Numbered from the stretch's first letter, positions 45,373 to 55,183 are shown. The stretch is 64,000 nt of DNA from CAUZIZ01 sp965219005 (GCA_965219005.1 CBDCMS010000003.1:868001-932000), one strand, 5' to 3'. Notes: generated by a model from the sequence alone, not told the origin. A program made the numbers and translations.

Positions 45373-48300
45373 ATGCGGAAAAGAACACTCCACAAAGTCA
45401 TGGCCTTTCTCGGGTCATTTCTCTTCCTGTTTGTGGAAACTGGTCAGGGGGTTGAGCCAGCACCGACCAGTCCGGCCCGGAGAATCGAGTTCGCCAGGGA
45501 CGTCTATCCCATCTTCGAAGGATCCTGCCACTCCTGCCACGGCTCCCAGCAGCAGTTGGGAGGGCTTCGTCTGGATTCTCGGCAGTCGGCCCTTGCCGGC
45601 GGGCAATAGGGAAGAGTCATCGAGTCATTCAGCCCAACGGAGAGCCCGCTCTATCAGCGGGTGGCTGGGCTGAACGATCTGGCGCGCATGCCCATGGGAG
45701 GCGCGCTCCGGGATGAGCAGATAGAGCTCATTCGTGCCTGGATCGAGCAGGGGGCGAAATGGCCGGAGGGCTTGGGAAAATGGGCTTCGGAGGAGCCCAA
45801 GCATTGGGCCTTTGTTGCCCCCAAAAGGCCTTCTCTGCCACCGGTTGCGGGGAAAGCCTGGCCGGTCAATGAAATCGACCACTTCATCTTGGCTCGGCTG
45901 GAACGGGAGGGGCTGTCCGCTTCTGCCCAGGCCGACCGGGTGACTTTGCTGCGACGTCTCAGCCTGGACCTGATCGGCCTCCCGCCCAGCATAGAAGAAG
46001 TGGACGCATTCCTTCTGGACCAAAGAGCTGACGCCTACCAGCGGCAGGTAGAGCGTCTTCTCGCCTCCCCGCACTACGGCGAGCGCTGGGGCCGCCACTG
46101 GCTGGATGCAGCCCGTTACGCCGATTCCGACGGATTCGAGCAGGATAAGCCACGAAAAGTCTGGTTCTATCGTGACTGGGTCATCAATGCCCTGAATCGG
46201 GACCTGCCCTACGACCAGTTCATCATCCAGCAGATAGCCGGAGACCTTCTGCCCGATGCCAGTCAGGACCAGATCGTTGCCACCGGATTTCTGCGCAATT
46301 CCATGGTCAACGAAGAAGGAGGGATCGATCCGGAGCAGTTTCGGATGGAGGCCATGTTCGATCGTATGGACGCCATCGGCAAGAGCGTCCTGGGGATCAC
46401 GATACAGTGCGCCCAGTGCCACGACCACAAGTACGATCCACTCAGGCAGGAAGAGTACTATCGCTTGTTCGCCTTCCTGAACAACGCCCACGAGGCCAAC
46501 GCTGCCGTCTACACGCCAGCGGAACTGATGCGGCGGGTCGATATCTTCAAGCGGATTCGAGAAATCGAAAGCGATCTCAAAGGTCGCACTCCGGACTGGC
46601 AAGATCAAATGAGTCAGTGGGCAGCAACAGTCCGGGCCGACCAACCTCCCTGGACGGTGCTTCGGCCGACTGTAGAGGACATTTCAACCAGCGGTCAAAA
46701 GTACCTGCAGCTGGAGGATGGATCCCTACTCGCCCAGGGCTTCGCCCCCAGCAAGCACCGGGTAGAGATGAGCGTCCAGACAGACCTCAAGAACATCACA
46801 GCCTTCCGTCTGGAGCTGCTCAACGATCCCAACCTGCCTCTGGGGGGACCAGGACGCTCGGTCAAGGGCACCGCCGCCCTGACCGAATTCGAGGTGGAGG
46901 CCGCTCCCAGTGACGCCCCGGAAAAACGGGAACCGGTCAAGATCGTCGCCGCGACGGCCGACCCGGCACTTGCTGAGGCTCCCCTGGAACCTTTCTTCGA
47001 TGACGAGAGCAACCAGCCTCGTGTCACCGGGCCTGTGGATTTCGCCATTGACGGCAACGAGAACACGGCCTGGGGAATCGATGAGGGTCCAGGCCGTCGC
47101 AATCTTGCGCGGAAGGCCGTCTTTGTCGCCGAGCACCCTGTCTCCCATCCCCGAGGGACCCTACTGACTTTCTACCTGAGCCAGAAGCATGGAGGTCGCT
47201 ACCATCGCAACCAGAACCTGGGTCGCTTCCGTCTGTCTGTCACCACGGTGCCCCAGACCAGCGTCGATCCCTTGCCGACTCAGGTTCGCGAGATCCTCTC
47301 GACGCCCTTCCACCACCGAACCCTCCTCTCAGATTCGGTCCGTGTTCCGCTACTGGCGAACCACGGTGCAGCGATGGCGTCCGGAGAACGACGAGATTGA
47401 GAAGCTCTGGCTCCAGCATCCTGAGGGATCGCGCCAGCTGGTGCTGGAGGAACGCGAGGAGAAGCGGCTGACCCACCTCCTGAATCGTGGCAGCTTCCTG
47501 AACCCTGAAAAGGAAGTTTTACCGGGAGTCCCCTCGTTTCTACATGCTCTGCCCCCGGATGCTCCACCCAATCGTCTGGGGCTTGCCCGCTGGTTGGTTT
47601 CTCGCGACTCACCCACGACGGCCCGCTCGATGGTTAATCGTGTCTGGCAGAACTACTTTGGCACGGGCCTGGTGGCGAGTAGTGAAGACCTGGGCAGGCA
47701 AAGCGAAGCAACTTCCCATCCAGAGCTGTTGGATTGGCTCGCCGTGGAGTTCATGGAGCAGGCCTGGAGTCTGAAAGAGCTACACCGGCTGATCGTCTCG
47801 TCCGCCACCTATCGACAGTCTTCCAAGGTAACTCCGGATCTTCAGAATGCCGATCCCTACAATAGGCTATTGGCTCGAGGACCCCGATTCCGGGTCGAGG
47901 GCGAAATCGTTCGCGACATCGCACTGTCCGCCAGCGGACTATTGGATTCCAGCATAGGAGGGGCCAGCGTGTACCCTCCCGCTCCTGAGTTCCTCTTCCG
48001 CGCCCCCGCCAGCTTCGGTCCAAAGATCTGGAAGGAAGAAACGGGAAAGGACCGATACCGTCGCGCCCTCTATACCTTTCGCTATCGCTCTGTCCCCTTT
48101 CCCATGCTCCAAACCTTCGATGCGCCCAACGGAGACTCCTCCTGTGTGCGCCGCTCCCGATCCAATACGCCCCTCCAGGCCTTGACTACACTCAACGAGC
48201 CCCTGTTTCTGGAAGCGGCCCAGGCCCTGGCGCTGAGGACCCTTCGGGAGGGTGGTGAGTCGGATAGCGAACGTCTGACCTATGCTTTTCGTCGCTGCCT

Positions 48301-48523
48301 GTCCCGACCGCCCCGGCAAGCAGAGACAGAGGAGCTACTCAGCTTGCTGGTCAAGCAGTTGGGTCGCCTGTCCCAGGGTTGGGTCGACCCTTGGGACATC
48401 GGCGGATTCGGCCAGGAGCTGAGATCTCGTCTTCCCAAAGACGCCACCCCGGTGTAGCTAGCTGCTTGGACAACGGTAGCCCGGGTTCTCTTGAATCTGG
48501 ATGAGACCATCACCAAGGAGTAG
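45373..48523 (+). pseudogene. PSCyt1/DUF1549-DUF1553 cytochrome protein with two amber codons and one frameshift
   Basis: Homolog of the large Planctomycetes cytochrome proteins (usually 950-1100 residues). Seen: signal peptide, heme motif CHSCHG near residue 53, a DUF1549 part (HWAFVAPKRPSLP, DHFILARLEREGLS, DLIGLPPSIEEV, RWGRHWLDAARYADSDGFE, CAQCHDHKYDP), a carbohydrate-binding-like middle (FAIDGNENTAWGID) and a DUF1553 part (NRLGLARWLVSRDSPTTARS, NTPLQALTTLNEPLF, ending LNLDETITKE). Lesions: TAG at 45607-45609 (GGQ-stop-GRVI), a frameshift in 47311-47325, and TAG at 48455-48457 where homologs usually have Glu in VELAAWT. After the last amber the frame continues to the genuine stop at 48521-48523. 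A decayed gene unless several sequencing errors coincide. Confidence 0.82.
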
Positions 48524-48550
48524 CCATTCGATCGGTGGGTTCTGACTGAC

Positions 48551-48629
48551 GTGGCTTTGGCCTCCAGGCCGAAGAGTCTTTCGTCGAGCCAAGTGGCTCG
48601 AAGATCGGCGGCCTGGAGACCACCGCCAC
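48551..48629. repeat. REP-like palindromic repeat, family A, copy 4
   Basis: GTGGCTTTGGCCTCCAGGCC and GGCCTGGAGACCACCGCCAC arms around TCGAGCCAAGTGGCTCGA. It lies between the convergent cytochrome and OsmC genes, the classic position for REP-type elements. Confidence 0.82.
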
Positions 48630-48658
48630 GCAGGGTCCTCTCTTCTACTGCCCATCCT

Positions 48659-49237
48659 TTAAGCAAGGCTTTTGACAGGGGCTCTCTCCACAACAACGGG
48701 TACCGGACGGCAGACCGTGTTGCAAACCGGGGAATGTTTGCGGCTGTATGAGAGCAGCTCGTCCAGCTCTTCGTCGGAGCAGTCGGCTTTGATGTCCATC
48801 TTCATCCGGATTTGCTCGTAACCGGCAGGGACAGAATCGTCCAGCCCCAGCAGCCCTAGTAAATCGATGTCTCCCTCCATTTGTGTCGAGATCGAATCGA
48901 CCCGGATTCCACGGGCAGCAGCATGCAGAACGAACGTGGTCGTCACACATCCGGCGAGTGCGTGAAGAAGGAACTCCACCGGGTTGGCACCTTCGTTATT
49001 CCCGAGCAGTACCGGAGGCTCTCCGTTGACGAATACGAATGGACGCGTCCGCGAATCGTCCTCGCGGCCCGCCCCGTAGAAACCGCGGATGGTCGAGTGG
49101 TTCTCACCGCCGTCCACCCATCGGTTACTGTTGCGGAACCGGAACTGGGCCAGACTAGGTTGATCGCTTATGGCCTGGATGGTCTGGGACATTTGTTCTG
49201 TGTCGAGGCCGTTGATCTTCTTGCTATTGCTACTCAT
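48659..49237 (-). CDS. OsmC/Ohr-family peroxide-reducing protein
   Basis: 192 residues from ATG 49237, with GGAG six bases upstream. OsmC/Ohr proteins reduce organic hydroperoxides through two redox Cys. The first Cys is in LLHALAGCVTTTFVLHAAA (domain middle) and the second in SPVCNTVCRPVPV near the C-terminus; an acidic, flexible N-terminal extension of about 35 residues (MSSNSKKINGLDTEQMSQTI) is longer than usual. A close match to a sigma-54 promoter (49307-49292) lies about 55 bases upstream, with a repeat-rich activator region behind it and a sigma-54 activator gene facing away. This suggests nitrogen- or stress-type enhancer control rather than OhrR repression. Confidence 0.85.
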   Translation of the reverse strand: MSSNSKKINGLDTEQMSQTIQAISDQPSLAQFRFRNSNRWVDGGENHSTIRGFYGAGREDDSRTRPFVFVNGEPPVLLGNNEGANPVEFLLHALAGCVTTTFVLHAAARGIRVDSISTQMEGDIDLLGLLGLDDSVPAGYEQIRMKMDIKADCSDEELDELLSYSRKHSPVCNTVCRPVPVVVERAPVKSLA

Positions 49238-49291
49238 CGTTCTCTCCTTCACTTCCGCGACGCGCCCCATGCGCGCCGACGCCGAGGGATT

Positions 49292-49307
49292 TGCAATAGG
49301 TGTGCCA
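49292..49307 (-). promoter_or_regulatory. Sigma-54 promoter of the osmC-like gene
   Basis: Reading the minus strand, TGGCACACCTATTGCA matches the -24/-12 consensus TGGCACG-N4-TTGCW with one change (A for G at position 7) and exact GG/GC spacing. Predicted transcription start near 49281 gives a 5' leader of about 44 bases. Confidence 0.72.
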
Positions 49308-49369
49308 AACCACCTAGATCAGGTGCAAACCACTCTTGTAAATCACTTTATGGAAATTTCTGGTTCACC

Positions 49370-49434
49370 GCGAAATCTCGCGAAATCTCGCTATTTTCGA
49401 GATCTCACAAGTACGATTCGCGGAATCTCGAAAG
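49370..49434. promoter_or_regulatory. Candidate activator-binding repeats (ATCTCG cluster)
   Basis: Two head-to-tail CGAAATCTCG units (49371-49380, 49381-49390), an inverted one (TCGAGATCTC, 49397-49406) and a fourth, CGGAATCTCG (49421-49430). They lie 63-140 bases upstream of the sigma-54 promoter, the usual place for enhancer sites, and about 100 bases ahead of the activator gene itself, so autoregulation is possible. Confidence 0.6.
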
Positions 49435-49534
49435 TACTGCCCGTTCTGGCGCCAAAGCGGCGGGATGGGTCGGCGTCTGTCTCCAGTGGTCAACACGCCT
49501 GTGTCAGAGATCCTCCTTCGTGTACCATGAACGG

Positions 49535-51476
49535 GTGAGTTCGCCGAAAGGGAGGGCCTCCAGGGACATAGATGAGCATGCCGCTCTACGCGCTATCGTA
49601 GAGGGCACCTCGACCGAGACGGGAGCGCCGTTCTTCGCGGCTTTGGTGCGGGGGCTGGCACGGGCGTTGGAGGTTCACGGCGCATGGATCACAGAGTATT
49701 TGCAAGATGAAAACCGTCTTCGGGCCAGGGCCTTCTGGCTGGACAAGGGCTTCGTCGCCGACTATGAATATGAAATCGCTGGGACGCCCTGTGAGCCGGT
49801 GATCAAACAGACCCGGCTGCTCCACATACCGGAGCGAGTCATCCAACTATATCCGCGAGACCCCGACCTCGAGACCCTATCCGCGGTCAGTTACATGGGC
49901 ATCCCATTGCTCGACCCCGACGGCCGCATCCTGGGCAACCTTGCGGTTCTGGACAACCGTCCGATGCCGGAGGAGCCGCTTCTCTTCGATCTCCTTCGTA
50001 TCTTCGCCAATCGTGCGGTTGCCGAATTGCTCCGGCTGCGGGCCGAGGAGGAATTGCACGAACGCGAGGAAAAGCTCGAGCGCCTGGTGGACAGCGCCAT
50101 GGACGCAATCGTCGAGCTCAACCACGATCTCCGCATTACTCACGCCAACACGGCGGCCGAGAAGGTGTTTGGCTGCGACCGTCAGGATCATTGGACGTTC
50201 ATTCCGCGAGTTCCTGTCCGAGACCGGCCGGAAAAACCTGACCCGGGTAGTTCAAGAGCTGGATCAGCGAAAGGAAGGGAACCGGTATCTCTGGGTCGCA
50301 GGGGGACTCGCCGCCCGCAGGGACGACGGAGGGGAGTTTCCAGCAGAGGCGACACTCTCCTCATTCGAAATGGGAGGGGCAGAGTTCTACACCCTGGTCC
50401 TCCGAAGTGTGAACGATCGGCTCGAGGCCGAACGATGTATCCAATCGCTCAGGGAGCGGACGGCCTATTTGCATGAGGAGATCAAATCCCTGCGCCAGTT
50501 CGACCAGATCCTGGGCTCCAGTCCGGCGCTCTTGGCGGTTTTGAAGGAGGTCGAACAGGTCTCTGCCACGGATGCAACCGTGTTACTCCTGGGTGAAACC
50601 GGGACCGGCAAGGAGTTGGTCGCCCACGCGATTCATGAAGGCAGCGGTCGTCGAGAGCAACCGCTGATACGAGTCAACTGTGCCGCCATTCCGGGTAGCC
50701 TGATAGAGAGCGAGTTGTTTGGCCACGAAAAAGGGGCATTCACGGGGGCGACACAGAGGCGCGACGGTCGATTCACCCTGGCTGACGGCGGAACCCTGTT
50801 CCTCGATGAGGTTGGGGAACTACCCCCGGAACTCCAGGTCAAGCTGCTGCGAGTACTGCAGGAAGGCGAGTTTGAGCCGCTTGGCAGCGCCCTGACTCGC
50901 AAGGTGGACGTGCGCTTGATCGCCGCGACCAATCGGGATCTTCAGGCCGAGGTTTCGGCGAAACGATTTCGTGAAGATCTTTTCTATCGCCTCAACGTCT
51001 TCCCCATCCGGCTGCCACCGCTGCGCGAACGTGACAATGACGTACTCGAACTGGCTTCAGAGTTTGTCAGGCGCTTTGCGAGTGACATGGGACGAGAGAT
51101 CTCACCCTTCGACGAAGCGGTCAAACAGGCATTGCGCACCTACACATGGCCGGGCAACGTTCGCGAGCTGCGCAACGTCATGGAGCGGGCTGTCATCACC
51201 TCGCAGTCGGGCCGGATCGACCTCGATCGCGCTCTGCCCGAGCTTGCCCGGTGGGAACAGGCACCGCCCCAGGACCAGATCCACTCAGAGGACAGCGAGC
51301 GGATCCGTACGATTAACGAGCTGCGCGAGCTGGAGCGCGGCAACATTCTTCGGGCACTGAAGGTCTCCAGCTGGAAGGTTTCGGGGCGGCAAGGAGCGGC
51401 CTTCCTGTTGGGGATGAACCCTTCGACTCTCAACTCGAGAATGCAGGCGCTGGAAATCCGCCGCCCACGGGAGTAG
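49535..51476 (+). pseudogene. Sigma-54-dependent activator (GAF-PAS-AAA+-Fis) with one frameshift
   Basis: Two overlapping frames encode one bacterial enhancer-binding protein of about 645 residues. GTG 49535 opens the first (RDIDEHAALRAIVEGTSTET), a GAF domain with GTPCEPVIKQTRLL, then a short coiled coil and a PAS domain (LVDSAMDAIVELNHDLRITH). At about 50186 the PAS reading moves to the other frame (FGCDRQ then IIGRSFREFLSE). The second frame has Walker A GETGTGKE, the sigma-54 contact GAFTGA intact in FGHEKGAFTGATQ, Walker B GGTLFLDEVGELP, the arginine-finger region, and a Fis-type helix-turn-helix at the end (GAAFLLGMNPSTLNSRMQAL). No receiver domain, so it senses a ligand by GAF/PAS. 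A single indel may be a sequencing error; all catalytic motifs are intact. The osmC-like gene opposite is its likely target. Confidence 0.78.
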
Positions 51477-51504
51477 GCGACCCCTGCCGGGTTGCTTGAT
51501 GCGA

Positions 51505-52770
51505 TCAAGCCCGCAGTTTCATGGGCATCTCGCTGAGGGGTTTGTGCTCGTGCACTTCTGAATGATCTTCCAGTGCCTCCAAGCGGCGCGCGTACCACCT
51601 GGTGCCGGGTAGTGCGGTGAGCCCGTGGGCGAAGACGCTGATCAGTACCGTGAGAATCACGGTTGAAAAGATCAGAGACTCGCCTTGGAGGTTTCCTTCC
51701 CTCAGCACCAACAAGACATAGAGGATCGAGGCGACGCCTCTGGGCCCGAACCAGGCAAGAAAAACGACGGTATCGAAGCGCAGCCCCGATCCCAAAAGAC
51801 TAAGCCCAACCGGCAGCATCCTGAGGACGGTCAGACTGAGAATCGCATAGAGCACCGAGGTGCCATTGAAGAGCTCCAGCGCTGGAAAAATCATGGCGGA
51901 GCCGTAGAAGAGAAACGTCAGTAGCGTCAACAGCTGACCTTCGGCCTCTGCGAATTCCCAGAGACAGGTGCAGACTGTCCGTGAGCTGTTACCGATTGCC
52001 AGTCCAGCACAGAAGGCGGCGATGAAACCGTTGCCGCCAACCAACTCAGCGGCGCTGTAGGAAAACACCGCCAGGCCCAGAGCTGCCAGCTGCTGAAAGG
52101 AGTGGTTCATCCACCCGGATTGCTGTCCCCATTGGACCAGTTTCCCTCCAAGGAATCCCACCGCAATTCCCACGAGCGGGCCCAGGACGATCTGCATCGC
52201 TCCGAACCGGATCCAGAATTGAGCACCCTCTGCGCCGTGGGTGGCACTGGCCAGAGAGATCACCAGCAGCAGAACCGGCAGTGCTAGACCATCATTGAGG
52301 CCGCTCTCTACGTTGATTGCCTGCCGAATGCGAACCGGTACTCGGGTACTGCTTAGGACTGCCTGTCCCAGGGCCGCATCCGTCGGAGCCAGGATGACCG
52401 CGAGTACGGCTGCTTCCCAGAAGCTGAAGAAATCAAAGATCAGGGCCGCGGCCAGCGCACCCGAGACGATGGTCAGGGGTAGGCCGATACCTAGCAGTCG
52501 CACGGGGATGGTGTGCTGGCGTCGGAGGAGCTTGAGATCAATTCGGGAGGCATCCGTGAACAGGAGAAGTATGAGGGTGAATTCGGCAACCAGGTTGATG
52601 AGATCACTGTCCCGATCCAACTCGATCAAGCCAACCAGCTGCGGACCAAGCACCAGCCCCATGGCCACGAAGACCATGGGAGGGGTGATCACGCTCTTGC
52701 CAATGCGCCCAGAAACCAGGCCGAAGCCGAAAAGGAATGCAGCCAGGACGGCGAACGTCAGTGTTTCCAT
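51505..52770 (-). CDS. Na+/H+ antiporter, CPA1 family
   Basis: 421 residues, about twelve helices. Family marks: VITPPMVFVAMGLVLGPQL near the start, LLLFTDASRIDLK, VILAPTDAALGQAVL (the TDA ion site) and INVESGLNDGLALPVLL, where the ND pair is the electroneutral CPA1 ion-binding motif. It exchanges Na+ or K+ for H+ across the inner membrane. Convergent with the activator gene; a 73-base gap separates it from the histidine kinase gene upstream on the same strand, so both may be cotranscribed. Intact. Confidence 0.9.
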   Translation of the reverse strand: METLTFAVLAAFLFGFGLVSGRIGKSVITPPMVFVAMGLVLGPQLVGLIELDRDSDLINLVAEFTLILLLFTDASRIDLKLLRRQHTIPVRLLGIGLPLTIVSGALAAALIFDFFSFWEAAVLAVILAPTDAALGQAVLSSTRVPVRIRQAINVESGLNDGLALPVLLLVISLASATHGAEGAQFWIRFGAMQIVLGPLVGIAVGFLGGKLVQWGQQSGWMNHSFQQLAALGLAVFSYSAAELVGGNGFIAAFCAGLAIGNSSRTVCTCLWEFAEAEGQLLTLLTFLFYGSAMIFPALELFNGTSVLYAILSLTVLRMLPVGLSLLGSGLRFDTVVFLAWFGPRGVASILYVLLVLREGNLQGESLIFSTVILTVLISVFAHGLTALPGTRWYARRLEALEDHSEVHEHKPLSEMPMKLRA

Positions 52771-52843
52771 TTCAGAAGGGACACTCAGTAGATGGACGAA
52801 TCAGAGGCTCTCGCGGGAATTCCTCCTGCTACCACCTCAGAGT

Positions 52844-54127
52844 TCAGTCACCTTTTTTGGGAGCCTCTTGGCCGACAGGTAGCCGGATCTCGACCCGAGT
52901 GCCTTCGTTCGGCTCGCTGCTCAGAAGAAACTCTCCACCGTGATCATGAACGATCTGACGCGAGATGAATAGACCCCACCCGGTAGTCACCCGGCCCCCT
53001 TCCACTCGGAATCCAGGTTCGAAGATCTGGCTCAGGCGCTCGGACTCTATCCCGGGACCTGTGTCCGATATCTGTATACAAATAGATCCCTCGGTGCACT
53101 GTGCCGCAACACGAATCTCGCCCCCGCTCTCGAGCGCGTTGGCGGAGTTGCTCAGAATGTTGGAGAAAACCTCGCTCAGGCCTCGTGGGTCTGCCATCAC
53201 TCGAGGCAGATCGTCGTCATAGTCTCGCAACACAGTGACCCCTTCGTCCCACGCCCCGGAAAGCACTCCAATGGTGTCTTCGAGAAGCTCAGGGACGTCG
53301 ACAGGACGGTGCTTGGCCCTGTCGACGTGGGTGAACCGACTGAGGCGATTGACCAAACTGGATATCCGCTTCAAGGCCTCCCGCGAGCCGCGAGCCGTGT
53401 TGGACGCATTGCTCACCAGGCGTTGTATCGCCTGAGGGTCTTCGCACTGCTGCTCGAGTCCGGATAGATAGCGCTCGAAGAGATCCCAGTTTACCTCCAG
53501 GACCGAGACGGCGTTGTTGAGCTCATGGCTCAGGGCTGCGGCCAGGCGTCCCTGTGAAGCAGCCCGTTGGGAGGCGATGAGGTTGGCCTGGGTCCGGCGG
53601 AGTTCTTCGAGAGAATCTGTCAGCGCTTGCTCGGCTTGCACCCGCTCCAGTTCGGCCGCGGCCCGGGTCGCGAAGATCTGCATGGTCTTGATGAACCGCG
53701 GCTCCTTTTCCATCGGCTTCGTGTCAACAGCCGCCAGGTGTCCCGTGTGGCTGCCGTTGGGTCCGATCAAGGGCACGCCCCGGTAGCTTTCCGCGCCCAG
53801 GGCGGGCAGATACGGGTCGTTGGGGAAGCGTTTTTGGACGTCACGGATGCAGTGGTAGACGTCTCCAGTCACCACCTGGCTGCAGGGACTCGGCGCCAAA
53901 TCGTACTCGCCAATCTCGTGGAACTGCGTCCCGTCCCAGAAGGCAAGGACGCGAAGCTTCGTATCGTCAGACGTAAACACGGATACCAAGGCGTAGCGCA
54001 CGTCCAGCGCCGCTGCCATGTGGCGCACTACCTCTTTGAAGAAGCGCTCTCCAGTCGCGTCCGCGGTCCCCGTCGCGATCTGGTAGATTCCCTCGAGTTC
54101 GTCGAGAGGGATCATTTCCTTAGCCAT
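52844..54127 (-). CDS. GAF-domain sensor histidine kinase, orphan
   Basis: 427 residues from ATG 54127 (frame open to 54310 with no better start). GAF domain about 25-163 with PSPCSQVVTGDVYHC, the same kind of GAF as in the sigma-54 activator (GTPCEPVIKQ). Then a coiled coil and the H-box ALSHELNNAVSVL with His201, N-box SNILSNSANALESGG, G1 DTGPGIESE and G2 GWGLFISRQIV. No membrane segment, so cytoplasmic. No response regulator lies nearby; since the kinase and the activator share the GAF type, they may answer the same signal. Substrate and partner unknown. Confidence 0.88.
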   Translation of the reverse strand: MAKEMIPLDELEGIYQIATGTADATGERFFKEVVRHMAAALDVRYALVSVFTSDDTKLRVLAFWDGTQFHEIGEYDLAPSPCSQVVTGDVYHCIRDVQKRFPNDPYLPALGAESYRGVPLIGPNGSHTGHLAAVDTKPMEKEPRFIKTMQIFATRAAAELERVQAEQALTDSLEELRRTQANLIASQRAASQGRLAAALSHELNNAVSVLEVNWDLFERYLSGLEQQCEDPQAIQRLVSNASNTARGSREALKRISSLVNRLSRFTHVDRAKHRPVDVPELLEDTIGVLSGAWDEGVTVLRDYDDDLPRVMADPRGLSEVFSNILSNSANALESGGEIRVAAQCTEGSICIQISDTGPGIESERLSQIFEPGFRVEGGRVTTGWGLFISRQIVHDHGGEFLLSSEPNEGTRVEIRLPVGQEAPKKGD

Positions 54128-54321
54128 GTCTCTTACAGGGTGATGATTCCAACGCGCTCCGGCAAGTCCAGGGAGCCCATCACTCTGTCGCGCAAGATTG
54201 TTGAGCATGAAGTCCTCCACAGTGGCGTTTTGGCCGAAGCAATCGGGTACGCCGTCGCTCGGCACGAAAGCCCCGGTTTCATTTACCGCTTCAGTGGCAG
54301 ACGAAACCAAGAGGGACTTCG

Positions 54322-54930
54322 TTACCTGCTGGCTGTACCTCCGCGTGCCGCCCGAAGTATTGGATAGTACTGGGTGAAAACAAAGTCCTCAGCGGCGGCT
54401 GCCTGGTGACATGAGTTGCAGGCGGCGGTCGGGAGTGGGGACACTGCGTCGGCGAGTGGATACTCATGACCGAAACTGAAGTAGGCCCAGTTGCCTGGTT
54501 CATTCGGGAATCTTGCCGAGTCCTTGATGGTCGTCTCCAGCCCGATGAACTCCCCCTGGAAGTAACCCTTCCCGCTGGTAGCTCTCTTGCTACCAACGCT
54601 CACCAACTCCTTGACCAGAACGGTCCCGTCCCGAAAGGCTCCCGTTTTCTGGTAATGCTCGAAGTCCCCCGGATGGATGTAGACATTGTGAAAGTCCGGG
54701 AAGGGTGCCGCCGGTGGATTCAGATCATTGGGAGTGAGGGGTGTTCCAACATAGACCCAGTGGCGATAACCCTCCGGTCTTAGCAGCTCCCCTTTTTCGT
54801 TGAAGGTTGGTTTCGGGTTGTCGGAAGAATGGGCAGCCACCGTCATCGCTGGATCCGTCGTCCAGCTGAGCGGCAAGCCGAGCCCCAACAAAATCAAACC
54901 CGCGATCATCCAGATAGCCTTCCTCGTCAT
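54322..54930 (-). CDS. Cytochrome P460-family protein
   Basis: 202 residues. Signal peptide (AIWMIAGLILLGLGLPLSW), then RPEGYRHWVYVGTPLTPND and HNVYIHPGDFEHYQKTGAF, characteristic of the P460 fold, and a C-terminal heme motif CNSCHQ. Cytochromes P460 oxidise hydroxylamine or act on nitric oxide using a lysine-crosslinked heme c; a Lys in TVLVKELVSVGSK is placed where the crosslink occurs in the family. ATG 54930 has GGAGGAG upstream and overlaps by four bases (ATGA) the stop of a small upstream frame. Periplasmic. Could defend against nitric oxide, fitting the stress-related neighbours. Confidence 0.87.
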   Translation of the reverse strand: MTRKAIWMIAGLILLGLGLPLSWTTDPAMTVAAHSSDNPKPTFNEKGELLRPEGYRHWVYVGTPLTPNDLNPPAAPFPDFHNVYIHPGDFEHYQKTGAFRDGTVLVKELVSVGSKRATSGKGYFQGEFIGLETTIKDSARFPNEPGNWAYFSFGHEYPLADAVSPLPTAACNSCHQAAAAEDFVFTQYYPILRAARGGTASR

Positions 54931-55112
54931 GTGTCTCCTCCTTTTCTTGGGACGGTGATACGTTCCCTCCCTAGTTCCCGGAGCGGATCATCCGTTACAC
55001 GGGTAGCGAAAAATAATGGAGGAGATAAGGACTTGACGGCAGAACCGGCAATCTGAGGGTTGGTCGTTCTGAGTTCTGGGGCTGTCAGAACGGAGACCTG
55101 GCCCTCCGCCAA
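54927..55112 (-). CDS. Small exported protein with a missing start codon (uncertain)
   Basis: The frame reads AIAAFVLVGIGSASALAEGQ, a good signal peptide, followed by about 60 residues (SVLTAPELRTTNPQIAGSAV) and a TGA that overlaps the P460 ATG as ATGA, a sign of a real coupled gene. However, upstream of the signal peptide no ATG, GTG or TTG exists in frame before the end of the previous gene; the only in-frame start, TTG at 55112, lies after the signal sequence. Either the start codon has mutated or an unusual codon such as ATC near 55170 is used. I do not recognise the protein. Confidence 0.35.
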   Translation of the reverse strand: MAEGQVSVLTAPELRTTNPQIAGSAVKSLSPPLFFATRVTDDPLRELGRERITVPRKGGDT

Positions 55113-55183
55113 TGCGGACGCGCTACCAATCCCAACTAGAACGAAAGCAGCAATGGCAGAGGAACGATCGATCTCAGCACCCG

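Noticed and set aside
48881..49534. Upstream extension of the activator frame to 48881.
   Set aside because: It overlaps the OsmC gene antisense, the sigma-54 promoter and the repeat region; GTG 49535 is the sensible start.
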